A model generated the notes under the pieces. That model was given only the letters and a program-made list of their open reading frames with translations. It made no database searches and was not told where the DNA came from. A DNA stretch of 64,000 nt, from assembly GCA_910580045.1 (NCBI GenBank), contig CAJTXF010000008.1:1-64000 (forward strand), written 5' to 3'. This document shows, one piece after another, positions 27,396 through 36,606 of the stretch. The translations under genes were made by a program, and so were the position numbers. Numbering within the stretch: the stretch's first letter is position 1; each line of letters opens with the position of its first letter. Source of the stretch: an uncultured Eubacteriales bacterium. Lineage in GTDB: Bacteria > Bacillota > Clostridia > Oscillospirales > Acutalibacteraceae.

Positions 27396-29678
27396 TTAAT
27401 AGACGCCGATGCACTTGGTCATGAACCCGTTGTACTCCGGCAGGAAGGCATCAATGTAGGAGCAGGGGTCCATAAAGTCAGGGGACCAACCGGACAAATC
27501 ATACATATCATAGTTGGCCTCAGAGCCGTCATTGGTGTTGTAGCCGCAGTAGTACCAGACCTCATAACTGGGGCAGTCAATCAGGTTTACAATGACTTTG
27601 CCGCCCAAGCTGGCTTCTACGCTCTGCTTGTAAGCATTGGCTTTGTTGGTATACACCGTGCTGTTGGAGGCAAAGGGCAAATCCACCTGGATGGGATTGC
27701 TCTCATCAATGGTGACACCGTGCTTGCTCAGCTCCTCAATGGCGATGTTCAGCTCTTCCACAGCGTTCTCGGGGCTGTACCAGCCGTCGAAGCCGTCGCC
27801 AGTGCCCTTGCCGTTCTCAGCGGAGCTATCCTTCTTGTAAACGGTAATCTTCACGCCGTCAGCATCAATCTGAGCCTGCATAATTTCACCATAATCAGTG
27901 CCAGCGGGGAAAGTGACCTCCTCACCATTGATGGTGACAGTGGTGTCCTCGGTCAAGCTGACAAAGGTAGCGGGCGTGTAGCTGTTCCGCACGGACAAAG
28001 CGGCCAGCTCCTCGCCAACACCCTGAGCGTTCCAGGTAGTGCGGTCAACCGCGAAGCACAGGGCGCGGCGGAAATGCACATTGTTCATGGCCAGGTGAGT
28101 GCGCTCCTTGTCCTCTTCGGTCTGGGCGGAAACAGCCTCTGTGTTGTCACGGGCATTGGCCCAGGTCTGGCGGTTTACGTTCATAAAGTTGATATAAGAA
28201 GTAACGCCGGTGGCGGTCACATAAGCATAGGTATCAAAAATGGTAGCCTCGTCGCCTTCCATCTTTTCGGACTTGGCCAGCTCCAGAGTGGAGGAGTTCA
28301 GAGTGCTCTGGTCGGTGATACCGGCCTTCAGGTCGCTGTAGTTCTTGGTCACGTCAGAGCCGTCATTGTACAGACGGGCCATGGCCTTCAGGGTCACATT
28401 CTCAGCATCCCAGTAGGCAGGGTTGGCAACATAGTTGATGGAGTTGCCGGCAGTGGCGTTGGTAATCAGGAAGGGACCGCAGTAGGCAATGGTCTCCGGG
28501 CTGGTACCGTAGGTATAGTTCTCCGCACCGGGGTCAAAGTCCTCGCCGAAAGCACCGCCCTGGGAGGTATAGAAGGAAGTGCACAGAGGCAGGCTCAGGC
28601 CATAGTGAAGCATGGAGGTAAAGTAGGGCACGGGCTTTTCCAGGTGATAAACCAAGGTGTGGTCGTCCGTGGCCTCAATACCCACCTTACTGAAATCAGT
28701 CTCGTCGCCGTTAATATAATCCTCAATACCCTCTACAACGCCAACGAACAGAGACTGGATACCATCGCCAGCGTCGCACAGATGCTGCAGGCCGGCAACC
28801 CAGTCCTGAGCGGTCAAATCGCCAACCTCGCGGCCCTGGCTGTCCACCCACTTTACACCTTTGCGGATGTGGAAGGTGTAGGTCAAGCCGTCCTCAGAAG
28901 CCTCGTAGCTCTCGGCCAGAGCGGGAACCTCACGGTTCTCACCGTCATAGTACAGCAGGCTGTCCCGGGTGCCCCGCACAGGTACAGTGTCAGCAGCCTT
29001 AGATGTGGCCATCATATCCCAGGTGGTGGGCAGCTCTGTAAAGGTGATGTTGTAGCTGTCCTTCAGATGATAACCCTTGTCAGTCAGATACTTCTGGGCC
29101 TCGGTACGATACTCGCCAGTGCCGCGCTTCTCGTTGAGCAGCTCTTTCAGAGCGTCACGGTCTTCAGTCTTCAGAATTTCCTCAGTAACAATGGAGTACT
29201 GATAACGCTCGTTGTCAGAGCCCCAGCCGTTGGTGGTGGTAGAGCCGGGAGCGATACGGCCGAAAGCATACTGGCCGCCATCGCAGGTGGTGGGCTGGAG
29301 CATACCAGTCTCCATCAGCTTCGCCTCGGCAATGGCCTCTTCGGCCCAGCGCTTGTTCAAATCCATAACTTCCTCGGTGGCGTGCTCATAGGTCTCATAG
29401 AACTCGCCCACGTTGTAGTCATAGTAGTAAGCGGAAATCTCGTCATAATCCTCGCTGTCAATGGAGGGAGGTGTCCACTCGCCGGTTTCGCCCTCCTCAG
29501 GGTCGCTGGTGTCGTCGCCAGCTTCGGAGCTTTCCGTCTCGGAGGAGGATTCCTCAGAGCTGGAAGACTGCTCGCTGCTGGAGGGGCTGCCGCTGTCGCC
29601 GCCGCAGGCTGCCAGTACGGAGACCAGCATCAAAGCGGCCAGAAGCAGTGCCAGCATGCGCTTGACTGTCTTGTTCAT
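27396..29678 (-). CDS. oppA: Oligopeptide-binding lipoprotein OppA
   Basis: A 760-residue family 5 solute-binding lipoprotein. The signal with lipobox LAAC/G puts the acylated Cys at residue 25. A Ser/Glu-rich linker (about 28-75) leads into the peptide-binding fold, with AESYEASEDGLTYTFHIRKG typical of the family and YCGPFLITN later. It is about 150-200 residues longer than common OppA. It would deliver peptides to OppBC. It is the first gene of the operon and has a roughly 190-nt leader. An antisense open frame of similar length is a composition artefact. Confidence 0.92.
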   Translation of the reverse strand: MNKTVKRMLALLLAALMLVSVLAACGGDSGSPSSSEQSSSSEESSSETESSEAGDDTSDPEEGETGEWTPPSIDSEDYDEISAYYYDYNVGEFYETYEHATEEVMDLNKRWAEEAIAEAKLMETGMLQPTTCDGGQYAFGRIAPGSTTTNGWGSDNERYQYSIVTEEILKTEDRDALKELLNEKRGTGEYRTEAQKYLTDKGYHLKDSYNITFTELPTTWDMMATSKAADTVPVRGTRDSLLYYDGENREVPALAESYEASEDGLTYTFHIRKGVKWVDSQGREVGDLTAQDWVAGLQHLCDAGDGIQSLFVGVVEGIEDYINGDETDFSKVGIEATDDHTLVYHLEKPVPYFTSMLHYGLSLPLCTSFYTSQGGAFGEDFDPGAENYTYGTSPETIAYCGPFLITNATAGNSINYVANPAYWDAENVTLKAMARLYNDGSDVTKNYSDLKAGITDQSTLNSSTLELAKSEKMEGDEATIFDTYAYVTATGVTSYINFMNVNRQTWANARDNTEAVSAQTEEDKERTHLAMNNVHFRRALCFAVDRTTWNAQGVGEELAALSVRNSYTPATFVSLTEDTTVTINGEEVTFPAGTDYGEIMQAQIDADGVKITVYKKDSSAENGKGTGDGFDGWYSPENAVEELNIAIEELSKHGVTIDESNPIQVDLPFASNSTVYTNKANAYKQSVEASLGGKVIVNLIDCPSYEVWYYCGYNTNDGSEANYDMYDLSGWSPDFMDPCSYIDAFLPEYNGFMTKCIGVY

Positions 29679-29877
29679 GATTACTCGCCCTTTCTAAAAA
29701 TAGAATGAATATATGTTGAGGCGGAGGGCCCATTGCCCACCGCTCGCAACCGAAACAAAAGTGAAAAAACAGAAAAACACCGGCGCATTTTTGGGAAATG
29801 ATTCCTGCAATTTTTAGGCTCCCTTCCCAATCCTCCGGCCCCCTTGCCGGAGAGCAATACACCAAATGTTGTATTTA

Positions 29878-29906
29878 ATTATACCCTTCATCCCATGCTG
29901 TGTCAA
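29878..29906 (-). promoter_or_regulatory. Perfect consensus promoter of the opp operon
   Basis: Minus strand: TTGACA (29901-29906), 17-nt spacer, TATAAT (29878-29883). Expected start of transcription is about 29871, giving a roughly 190-nt leader. In the leader a CTCCGG/CCGGAG hairpin (about 29834-29853) and a later T-rich stretch (about 29755-29775) are visible. Confidence 0.85.
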
Positions 29907-30074
29907 GTTTTTTCTGCGGAATTAGGCGGATTTGAGAGATAGAGCCGCAAATGGCAATAGTTTGTTCACAATTTTGTGCATTTTCCCATGTATGAAATTT
30001 TACATCTTTTTTCCTGCAAAGAACTACCCCTATACAGGGCGCCTGAGCGAAGGCAAATCCGTGTGGATTGGGGA

Positions 30075-30104
30075 TTGAAATCACCGCTGGATGTGTAGTA
30101 TAAT
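30075..30104 (+). promoter_or_regulatory. Promoter of the hybrid kinase operon
   Basis: TTGAAA (30075-30080), 18-nt spacer, TATAAT (30099-30104), about 68 nt upstream of the kinase start. An imperfect GCCCAC/GTGGGC hairpin lies at 30133-30147 in the leader. Confidence 0.6.
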
Positions 30105-30171
30105 ATACCATATATTCTAACTGCTCTCAAAAGCCCACTGTGGGCACCTTTTGAAAGGAAGTTTACTGCAT

Positions 30172-32049
30172 ATGGACATGCGCGAGCTGCACTCCGCCTG
30201 GGAGGCCGCGGGGATACCCGTGGCGGTGTTTCCCCCAGCGGGGCGGGAGGAACTCTACGAGAACAGCCGCTGCCGGAGCCTGACCGGCGGCAGGCTGCTG
30301 GCTGTCCTGCCCTCTGACGAGGCTCAGGCTCTGTGCCGCGCCATAGACGGCCACCCCGCGCCGCCTCTTTTCCTCCATCTGGGGGGCGAGGTTTTTTCCA
30401 CGGCTGTGTTCCCCCAAGGGGAGTGGGTCGTCTGCCTGATGAACCCGGTGACTGAATACTATATTCATAATCAGACTGCTCTGGACGAGGCCCTGATGGC
30501 CAGCAAGGCCAAGACCAGCTTCCTTTCTGAGATGTCCCACGATATCCGCACCCCCATGGGGGCCATTGTGGGCCTGACAGAGATTGCCCTTGGTCAGGAG
30601 AGCGTGCCTCTCAAAATCCGGGAGTGCCTGGAAAAGATTAAGGTTGCCTCCCACCACATGATGTCCCTGTTAAACGAAGTGCTTGACATGTCCCGGATTG
30701 AGAGCGGGCGGGTGCAGATTCAGCCGGAGAATGCCAGCGTGGCGGATTTGCTCCACGAAATCCTTGTGGTCGCCCGGCCCCAGGCTGACACAGGCGGGCT
30801 GGAGTTTTCCCTGGAAATGGGCCCTGTTGCCCAGGAGGATTTGGTGTTGGATTCAGTGCGCCTCAAGCAGGTCTGCCTGAACCTGCTGTCCAATGCCACT
30901 AAATACACCCCACGAGGCGGGCGGGTAGAGCTATATTTTGCGGTCCTGCCAGGGCCGGACGCAGACAAGGTCACCATGGAAATGCGGGTGAAGGACAATG
31001 GCATTGGCATGAGCCGGGATTTCCTTACCAAATTGTTCACCCCATTCGAGCGGGAGAGCAAGTCCTCCGTCAATAAGATACAGGGTACGGGTCTTGGCAT
31101 GAGCATTACCAAGAGCCTGGTAGAGCTGATGGGTGGGACTATCCAGGTGGAGAGCGAGCCTGACAAGGGAAGCTGCTTTACAATTCGCATTCCATTCCAA
31201 ACAGCCCAGGGAAAGGCAGCGGACTGCTCCTCCCTGGCCGGGAGGCGGATTCTGCTTCTGGACAGCGACGAACACCAAGCGGGGCTGACGTTGGAGCTGC
31301 TCCACTCCCTGGAGCTTACAGTTGATTGGGCCAAAGACGCGGTGGAAGCAGTGGAGCTTGTCAATAACGCTGTATTGGACGGGACTGCATATGACTCCCT
31401 GCTGACCGCCGAAACGCTGGAAGGGGCCGAGGTGACCCTTCTGCTGCCGGAGCTCCGTCAGCTGCTGGGCAGTGAGCTTCCCATTCTGCTGCTGGCGGCC
31501 AATGATTGGAGCCAGATTGAGTATATTTTCACCCGCTCCGGCGTGGACGGGTTTATTCCCCTGCCCCTGTTCCGCAGCCGGCTGGCAGCCGGGCTGCTCA
31601 GCTATGCCCAAAGGAGCGGGTCCTGTGAGCCTGCCCCCTCTGCCCGGGTCGATTTGAGCGGCTGCCGCCTGCTTTTGGCTGAGGATAACGAGCTGAACCG
31701 GGAGATTGCCCAAGAGCTGATTGGCGGTGCGGGTGCTGTTATCGACTGCGCTGAGAACGGCCTGCAGGCAGTGGAGATGTTCAGCCAGTCTGCCCTGGGG
31801 ACATATGCCGCCATTTTAATGGACATCCAGATGCCGGTGATGAATGGTTTAGAGGCCACCCGGGCCATCCGCAAACTGGACCGGACAGATGCCGCGGCGG
31901 TACCAATCATTGCTATGACTGCCAACGCCTTTGTGGAGGATGTAAAAAACTCTCTGGACGCGGGCATGAACGCCCATATCTCCAAACCGCTGGACATGGA
32001 GAAGGTCTTCTCCACCATTGATGGGCTTCTGCAGGGGAGGACGGTATGA
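30172..32049 (+). CDS. Cytoplasmic hybrid sensor histidine kinase
   Basis: A 625-residue kinase without membrane segments. A roughly 110-residue N-terminal region of unclear fold may be a small sensor domain. The HisKA H-box EMSHDIRTPMG has His123. The ATPase domain has NLLSNATKYTP, DNGIGMS and GTGLGMSI. A first receiver-like domain (about 355-480) lacks the expected phospho-acceptor Asp (YDSLLTAETL). A second receiver is intact, with LLLAEDNELN and the acceptor Asp in ILMDIQMPVMNG. The start at 30172 follows GAAAGGAAG. It overlaps the HD-GYP-like gene by 4 nt. Confidence 0.9.
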   Translation: MDMRELHSAWEAAGIPVAVFPPAGREELYENSRCRSLTGGRLLAVLPSDEAQALCRAIDGHPAPPLFLHLGGEVFSTAVFPQGEWVVCLMNPVTEYYIHNQTALDEALMASKAKTSFLSEMSHDIRTPMGAIVGLTEIALGQESVPLKIRECLEKIKVASHHMMSLLNEVLDMSRIESGRVQIQPENASVADLLHEILVVARPQADTGGLEFSLEMGPVAQEDLVLDSVRLKQVCLNLLSNATKYTPRGGRVELYFAVLPGPDADKVTMEMRVKDNGIGMSRDFLTKLFTPFERESKSSVNKIQGTGLGMSITKSLVELMGGTIQVESEPDKGSCFTIRIPFQTAQGKAADCSSLAGRRILLLDSDEHQAGLTLELLHSLELTVDWAKDAVEAVELVNNAVLDGTAYDSLLTAETLEGAEVTLLLPELRQLLGSELPILLLAANDWSQIEYIFTRSGVDGFIPLPLFRSRLAAGLLSYAQRSGSCEPAPSARVDLSGCRLLLAEDNELNREIAQELIGGAGAVIDCAENGLQAVEMFSQSALGTYAAILMDIQMPVMNGLEATRAIRKLDRTDAAAVPIIAMTANAFVEDVKNSLDAGMNAHISKPLDMEKVFSTIDGLLQGRTV

Positions 32050-33890
32050 AGGAGTATCAGTCTATATACATTGAAAACCTGAAAGAGGTTTTCCGGCTGA
32101 ACGCGCCTCCTGCTGAAATTCCCGAAAACGCCAGGGCCTACGCAGAGGAGCGAGCCCAGCGGGCCAAAAGGATTCGCAGGCTCTCCCAGGAGAACACCAA
32201 TCTGCTGCGGGAAAATCTCTTCCCCACCTTGGACAATATTGCCACTGCCAGCAAAGAGGATATTCAGAATTTAGAGGAATTCGCCGCTGCCTTGAATGAG
32301 CGAGGGGCCTATCTGGACTTGGTGCTGTGCTATCTGCTGCACAACGCCCTGATTACCTATGCCCGCCGGTGGGAAATGCGGGATATGCTCATTCGGGAGC
32401 TCTATCATGGAGCCATGGCTCTGTTCTATATGCAGGACGTACTGCAGTCAGCAGAGCAGAACACCTATCAGTGGCGGCTGGGCAGGCTTTTTGGAGAGGC
32501 GGCCTCCTATATCCGCCGGTATGACGAGATTGAGGACATAGAGACCCGGGGATACATCCACCGGGCCATGGGCAATTTGGCTCTGGTCTACCCTGGCCTG
32601 AAGCGGGAGGACGGCCAGCGGAAAATGGCTGCCATCCGCCGCTCCCTGCGCATCCTGACTGACCCGGTATATCACGAAAAGTCCCCGGGCCTGCCCTGGG
32701 ATGTGTACATTACCCGCTCGCACCAAGAGCGCACCACTGGGCTGGGCCTGCTCAGGGCTGGGGAGAACGATTCCCAAGTACTGCGGGAGATTATTGAGAG
32801 CGCAGAGTATGTAATGGACCGGCAGCGGGAGACTGCCGCTAAGCAGGGCGGAAAGCCCGCCTTTCGCTGGCAGTATGCCTATGAAGCCGCCCAGTATCAC
32901 TGCGGTATCCGGCCCCTCAGCTACTTTCTGGGCTGGCTGGAACAGGCTTATATGGAGCGGAACGAGCAGGATTACACTTTGGAAGGGACTTACTACAATA
33001 TGTTTCTGCCTGCCCTGTACGCGGACTATATTTCCAAAGATGCAGACTGCCGGATGAAGAAAAAAGAAATCATGCAGCTGATGTACCGGCGTATGACCAA
33101 GTATGTCCGCCGGATGCCGGACAACCAGCTGAGCAGCGCCATACAGAAACAGCTTTTGTCCTGTGTGACCACTTTTGCCGAGTATCCCGATGGCCTGCTG
33201 GAGAAGGATTTTATCCTTGACCTGGTGGCCTGCCGGAACCCGGATGGATATGTCTCCTCCCGCATGGCTGCGGCAGTGGCAGAAATGCTGGTGTACCGGG
33301 CTGTCTCCACCGCCCCCGAACTGCTGATTGGCGCTTTGGGCTGCCGGAACGCCCAGGAGGTCCAGCAGCGCCGGGATGAACTGCGCACCTTTGCCTATGA
33401 AGGCTGCCTGCTGCACAATGTGGGTATTATGAGCTTTAACCACTTTGTCCGGCACATTGCCCGCAGCTGGGTGGAGGAGGAAAAGGATATGTACCAGTGT
33501 CATGTCTGGTCCGGGAAAATCATGCTGGAGCAGAGTGAGTCCACCCGGCCTTATGTATGGGCCGCCATGGGGCACCACCGGTTCTATGATGGTTCCGGCG
33601 GGTACCCGGACAGCTACCGCCGGGAGCAAGACCCCAACCCCATGCTGACGGACTTAATCAGCGCTGCTGTGCATCTGGTGCGACTTTTGGACGACAGGAT
33701 GCACCTGACCTCTCAGCCCCTCGGCCTGGAGGACGCCCTCAGCCAAATCCGCGCTGACGCTGGCAGCCGCCTTGCCCCTCACTGGGCCGGTATACTCTGT
33801 GAGCTGGAGCCGGAGCTGCGGGAATACTTGAAAGACGGCCAAGTAAAGGCCTATGAAGAAGCCTTTGATTTGCTACGCAAAAAGAACTGA
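32046..33890 (+). CDS. Degenerate HD-GYP domain protein
   Basis: A 614-residue soluble protein. About 400 N-terminal residues are helix-rich and Arg/Glu-rich, of no family I recognise. The C-terminal part resembles HD-GYP cyclic-di-GMP phosphodiesterases: LLHNVGIMSF stands where HDIGK is usual, QCHVWSGKIML provides the next His, and MGHHRFYDGSGGYP gives the HH and the GYP signature. The metal-binding HD has become HN, so hydrolysis may be lost or altered. It overlaps the hybrid kinase start-to-stop (ATGA), so it is the likely output or partner of that kinase. Confidence 0.75.
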   Translation: MKEYQSIYIENLKEVFRLNAPPAEIPENARAYAEERAQRAKRIRRLSQENTNLLRENLFPTLDNIATASKEDIQNLEEFAAALNERGAYLDLVLCYLLHNALITYARRWEMRDMLIRELYHGAMALFYMQDVLQSAEQNTYQWRLGRLFGEAASYIRRYDEIEDIETRGYIHRAMGNLALVYPGLKREDGQRKMAAIRRSLRILTDPVYHEKSPGLPWDVYITRSHQERTTGLGLLRAGENDSQVLREIIESAEYVMDRQRETAAKQGGKPAFRWQYAYEAAQYHCGIRPLSYFLGWLEQAYMERNEQDYTLEGTYYNMFLPALYADYISKDADCRMKKKEIMQLMYRRMTKYVRRMPDNQLSSAIQKQLLSCVTTFAEYPDGLLEKDFILDLVACRNPDGYVSSRMAAAVAEMLVYRAVSTAPELLIGALGCRNAQEVQQRRDELRTFAYEGCLLHNVGIMSFNHFVRHIARSWVEEEKDMYQCHVWSGKIMLEQSESTRPYVWAAMGHHRFYDGSGGYPDSYRREQDPNPMLTDLISAAVHLVRLLDDRMHLTSQPLGLEDALSQIRADAGSRLAPHWAGILCELEPELREYLKDGQVKAYEEAFDLLRKKN

Positions 33891-33920
33891 GCAAACCTGA
33901 TGAAAGGATGAATGCCCACT

Positions 33921-34706
33921 ATGCCCTCTTCCTCCTCCCCTGTCTCTGTGCTGGAGCTTGCCTTCCGCATGGGAGAAACCCTGCTGGAAAACGGCGCGGA
34001 GATTTCCCGCGTGCAGGAGACAATGGAACGAATCGCCCAAGCCTATCATGTAGAGGCTTTTAACGTATATGTGCTGACCAATGCCATCTTTGCCAGCGGT
34101 GTGGAGGACGGAATCCAGCACAGTGTAAAGATGCAGTACATTCCCTCCACCTCCACCCACCTGGGGCGGATTTCAGCGGTAAACCAACTCTCCCGGGAAA
34201 TCGTGCAGGGAGACCGACAGGTGGCGGAGGCTTTCGCCCGGCTGGAAGAAATCCGGGTGCTGCCCTATTCCCGTCTGCCTGCCGCCGTGCTGTGCTGCGC
34301 TGTGGGCAGTGCCAGCTTCAGCTATCTGTTCGGCGGAAGCTGGGTAGATGCGGCGGTGGCTTTCTTCTGCGGTATTGCCCTGGAGCTGTTTATGAGCTTT
34401 GCCAGCCATCGGAAGATGAGCAAGTTTTTGAGCAATCTCTCTGCCAGCGCTCTGGTCACCCTGTGCGGGTGCGCCATGTTTTTGCTGGGATTTGGGGATA
34501 ATATGGATAAGATTATCATTGGCTCCATCATACGCCTGGTGCCCGGCGTGGCGCTGACCACCTCTATCCGGGACTTTTTCCACGGAGACTATCTGAGCGG
34601 GGCCATCCGGATGCTGGATGCCTTTCTGGTAGGAGGCTGTATCGCGGTTGGCGTGGGCTTTGTGGTGCGGGCTGTATCTACCCTGACAGGAGGTGCGCTG
34701 CTGTGA
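33921..34706 (+). CDS. Threonine/serine exporter ThrE, N-terminal subunit (DUF1212/YjjP type)
   Basis: A 261-residue membrane protein. The cytoplasmic N-terminal domain carries the family pattern GETLLENGAEISRVQETM and FNVYVLTNAIFAS. About five membrane segments follow from residue 115 on. Together with the next gene it makes a split ThrE/YjjPB-like exporter. The ATG at 33921 is chosen because the one at 33912 is only 3 nt from AAGGA; both are possible. The exported solute (Thr, Ser or dicarboxylate) is not determined. Confidence 0.88.
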   Translation: MPSSSSPVSVLELAFRMGETLLENGAEISRVQETMERIAQAYHVEAFNVYVLTNAIFASGVEDGIQHSVKMQYIPSTSTHLGRISAVNQLSREIVQGDRQVAEAFARLEEIRVLPYSRLPAAVLCCAVGSASFSYLFGGSWVDAAVAFFCGIALELFMSFASHRKMSKFLSNLSASALVTLCGCAMFLLGFGDNMDKIIIGSIIRLVPGVALTTSIRDFFHGDYLSGAIRMLDAFLVGGCIAVGVGFVVRAVSTLTGGALL

Positions 34707-35170
34707 TTCCAAGCACTTTACACCTTGTTTTTACCGGCCTGCTGCAGACAGTGGTAGCTTTTGCGGCGACCATCGCGTTTTCTGTCATTTTCCACACCCC
34801 CAGGCGGGAGCTATTGTTCACTGGCTTGACGGGAGCTGCTGGCTGGCTGGTCTATTTTGTTGTGATTCAGTCCGGAAATGGCACAGTGGCCGCGTCCTTT
34901 TTGGCTACCCTGGCTTTGGCCTGGCTGTCCCGCATCTTCTCCTTTGCCCGGAAAGCCCCGGTGACCATTTTCCTTATCTGCGGCATTTTCCCTCTCGTGC
35001 CTGGGGCAGGCATCTACTACACAGGTTACAACTTCTTTATGGGCCTGGACGAGCTGGCTTTGGACAAGGGACTGGAGACCATCAAGATTGCGGTGGCCAT
35101 TGCTCTGGGAATCGGCATTGTGCTCTCTCTGCCCCAGGGGCTGTTCAGCTTCCGCCGCCGGAAAAATTAG
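34703..35170 (+). CDS. Threonine/serine exporter ThrE, C-terminal subunit (DUF3815/YjjB type)
   Basis: A 155-residue protein with four or five membrane segments and the characteristic ICGIFPLVPGAGIYYTGYNF. It starts at GTG (34703) overlapping the stop of the partner gene, which indicates coupled synthesis of both halves. The arrangement is the usual YjjP-YjjB pair. Confidence 0.88.
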   Translation: MIPSTLHLVFTGLLQTVVAFAATIAFSVIFHTPRRELLFTGLTGAAGWLVYFVVIQSGNGTVAASFLATLALAWLSRIFSFARKAPVTIFLICGIFPLVPGAGIYYTGYNFFMGLDELALDKGLETIKIAVAIALGIGIVLSLPQGLFSFRRRKN

Positions 35171-35183
35171 GAAAGGAGCTCCT

Positions 35184-36152
35184 ATGCCACGGAAAATCAT
35201 CTCCATCTCTTCCAACGATGCTGGGCAGCGCCTGGACAAGTTTCTCACCAAGACTTTCCCCAATCTGCCCCACTCTGTACTCCACAAGTGCATCCGCACC
35301 AAGGACGTGAAGCTGAACGGGGCCCGCTGTACTGCTGAGTCTCACCTGAAAACCGGCGACACCCTCTCCCTCTACTGGCAGGAGGAGTACTTTCAGCAGG
35401 CCCCCAAGGAGTACGACTTTCTGAAAGCCCCTGTAAAGCTGCGGATTGTGTACGAGGATGCCAATCTGATGCTTCTGGACAAGCCTCCGGGGCTGATTGT
35501 CCACCCAGGAGACGACTATCATTTCGACTCTCTGATTGCCCGGATTCAGCACTATCTCTACGACAAGGGGGAGTATTGCCCGGAAAAGGAGCAGTCCTTT
35601 GCACCGGCGCTGGTCAACCGGATTGACAGGAACACCGGAGGCATTGTGATAGCCGCAAAAACAGCCGAGGCCCTGCGCATCCTCAACCAAAAGGTAAAGG
35701 ACCGGGAACTGCGGAAGCTCTACCTCTGCGTGGCCTGCGGGCACATGGAGCGGGAGGCCGCGGTGCTGGAGGGATATCTCACCAAGAACGAGGTCCAGAA
35801 CCGGGTCTATTTCAGCCGGAAGCCCAGTCCTGGTGCAAAAAGTGTGCGCACTGGCTATCAGGTTTTGGAGGAGCGGGCAGAGTGCTCCCTGCTGCAAGTG
35901 GAGCTGTTTACCGGGCGAACCCACCAAATTCGGGCCCATATGGCAGCCCTGGGCCATCCCTTAGCCGGGGACGGCAAATACGGCAAAAATAAGGTGAACA
36001 AAGCCCTGGACTTCCCCTATCAGGCCTTGTGCTCCTACCGGCTGGAATTCCGCTTTGCCAGCCCTGCCGGGGAGCTGGGTTATCTGAATGGCAGAGAGTT
36101 CCAGGTACAGGACGTGTGGTTTTTGGAGAAATTCCGGCAGCTGCCCAAGTAA
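35184..36152 (+). CDS. RluA/RluD-family pseudouridine synthase
   Basis: A 322-residue enzyme. The N-terminal S4 domain (about residues 10-70, QRLDKFLTKTFPNLPHSVLHKCIR) binds RNA. The catalytic domain has VNRIDRNTGGIVI with the catalytic Asp; GG replaces the more usual SG. GRTHQIRAHMA follows. It isomerises uridine in rRNA or tRNA; the target site is not predictable. AAAGGAG (35172-35178) fixes the start. It continues the plus-strand gene series after 13 nt. Confidence 0.92.
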   Translation: MPRKIISISSNDAGQRLDKFLTKTFPNLPHSVLHKCIRTKDVKLNGARCTAESHLKTGDTLSLYWQEEYFQQAPKEYDFLKAPVKLRIVYEDANLMLLDKPPGLIVHPGDDYHFDSLIARIQHYLYDKGEYCPEKEQSFAPALVNRIDRNTGGIVIAAKTAEALRILNQKVKDRELRKLYLCVACGHMEREAAVLEGYLTKNEVQNRVYFSRKPSPGAKSVRTGYQVLEERAECSLLQVELFTGRTHQIRAHMAALGHPLAGDGKYGKNKVNKALDFPYQALCSYRLEFRFASPAGELGYLNGREFQVQDVWFLEKFRQLPK

Positions 36153-36163
36153 GGAGGACAGAT

Positions 36164-36601
36164 ATGTTTTATACGGAGATTACGGACTACCTCCCGCCCC
36201 AGACTCAGGCCATCCGGCAAGAGGTGTTTATGGGAGAGCAGGGTTTTTCCTATGAATTCGATGAGACAGACAACACCGCCCTGCACCTGACCCTGTACGA
36301 GGACAGCAAAGCGGTTGGCTGCTGCCGCCTGTTTCCCGGCGAGGGGCCGGGGGCCTGGCATGTGGGCCGGGTGGCAGTAAAAAGGGAGTATCGGGGCAAG
36401 GGCCTGGGCGCCCGCATCATGGAAGGGGCCGAGCAGGCCGCCAGAGAGCGGGGCGGCCTGTATATGGAGCTCTCCGCCCAGGCGCGGGCCGCGGGATTCT
36501 ATCGGCGGCTGGGCTATGTCCAGGAGGGGGAGGAATATCTGGACGAGCACTGCCCCCATGTGTATATGAGAAAACAAATCAGCGAACGGGGAAAGGAATG
36601 A
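36164..36601 (+). CDS. GNAT family N-acetyltransferase
   Basis: A 145-residue acetyltransferase of the ElaA/YjdJ-like small GNAT type. The acetyl-CoA loop is VGRVAVKREYRGKGLGARIM (about residues 66-85), and GFYRRLGYVQEGEEYLDEHCPH fits the C-terminal pattern. AAGGAGGA (36151-36158) precedes the ATG. The substrate is unknown. It is followed closely by the glycosyltransferase-CsaB fusion. Confidence 0.9.
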   Translation: MFYTEITDYLPPQTQAIRQEVFMGEQGFSYEFDETDNTALHLTLYEDSKAVGCCRLFPGEGPGAWHVGRVAVKREYRGKGLGARIMEGAEQAARERGGLYMELSAQARAAGFYRRLGYVQEGEEYLDEHCPHVYMRKQISERGKE

Positions 36602-36606
36602 AGTGT

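Noticed and set aside
27195..29708. 837-codon open frame on the plus strand opposite oppA
   Set aside because: Antisense to a complete lipoprotein gene, no ribosome binding site, no domain; a by-product of codon bias.
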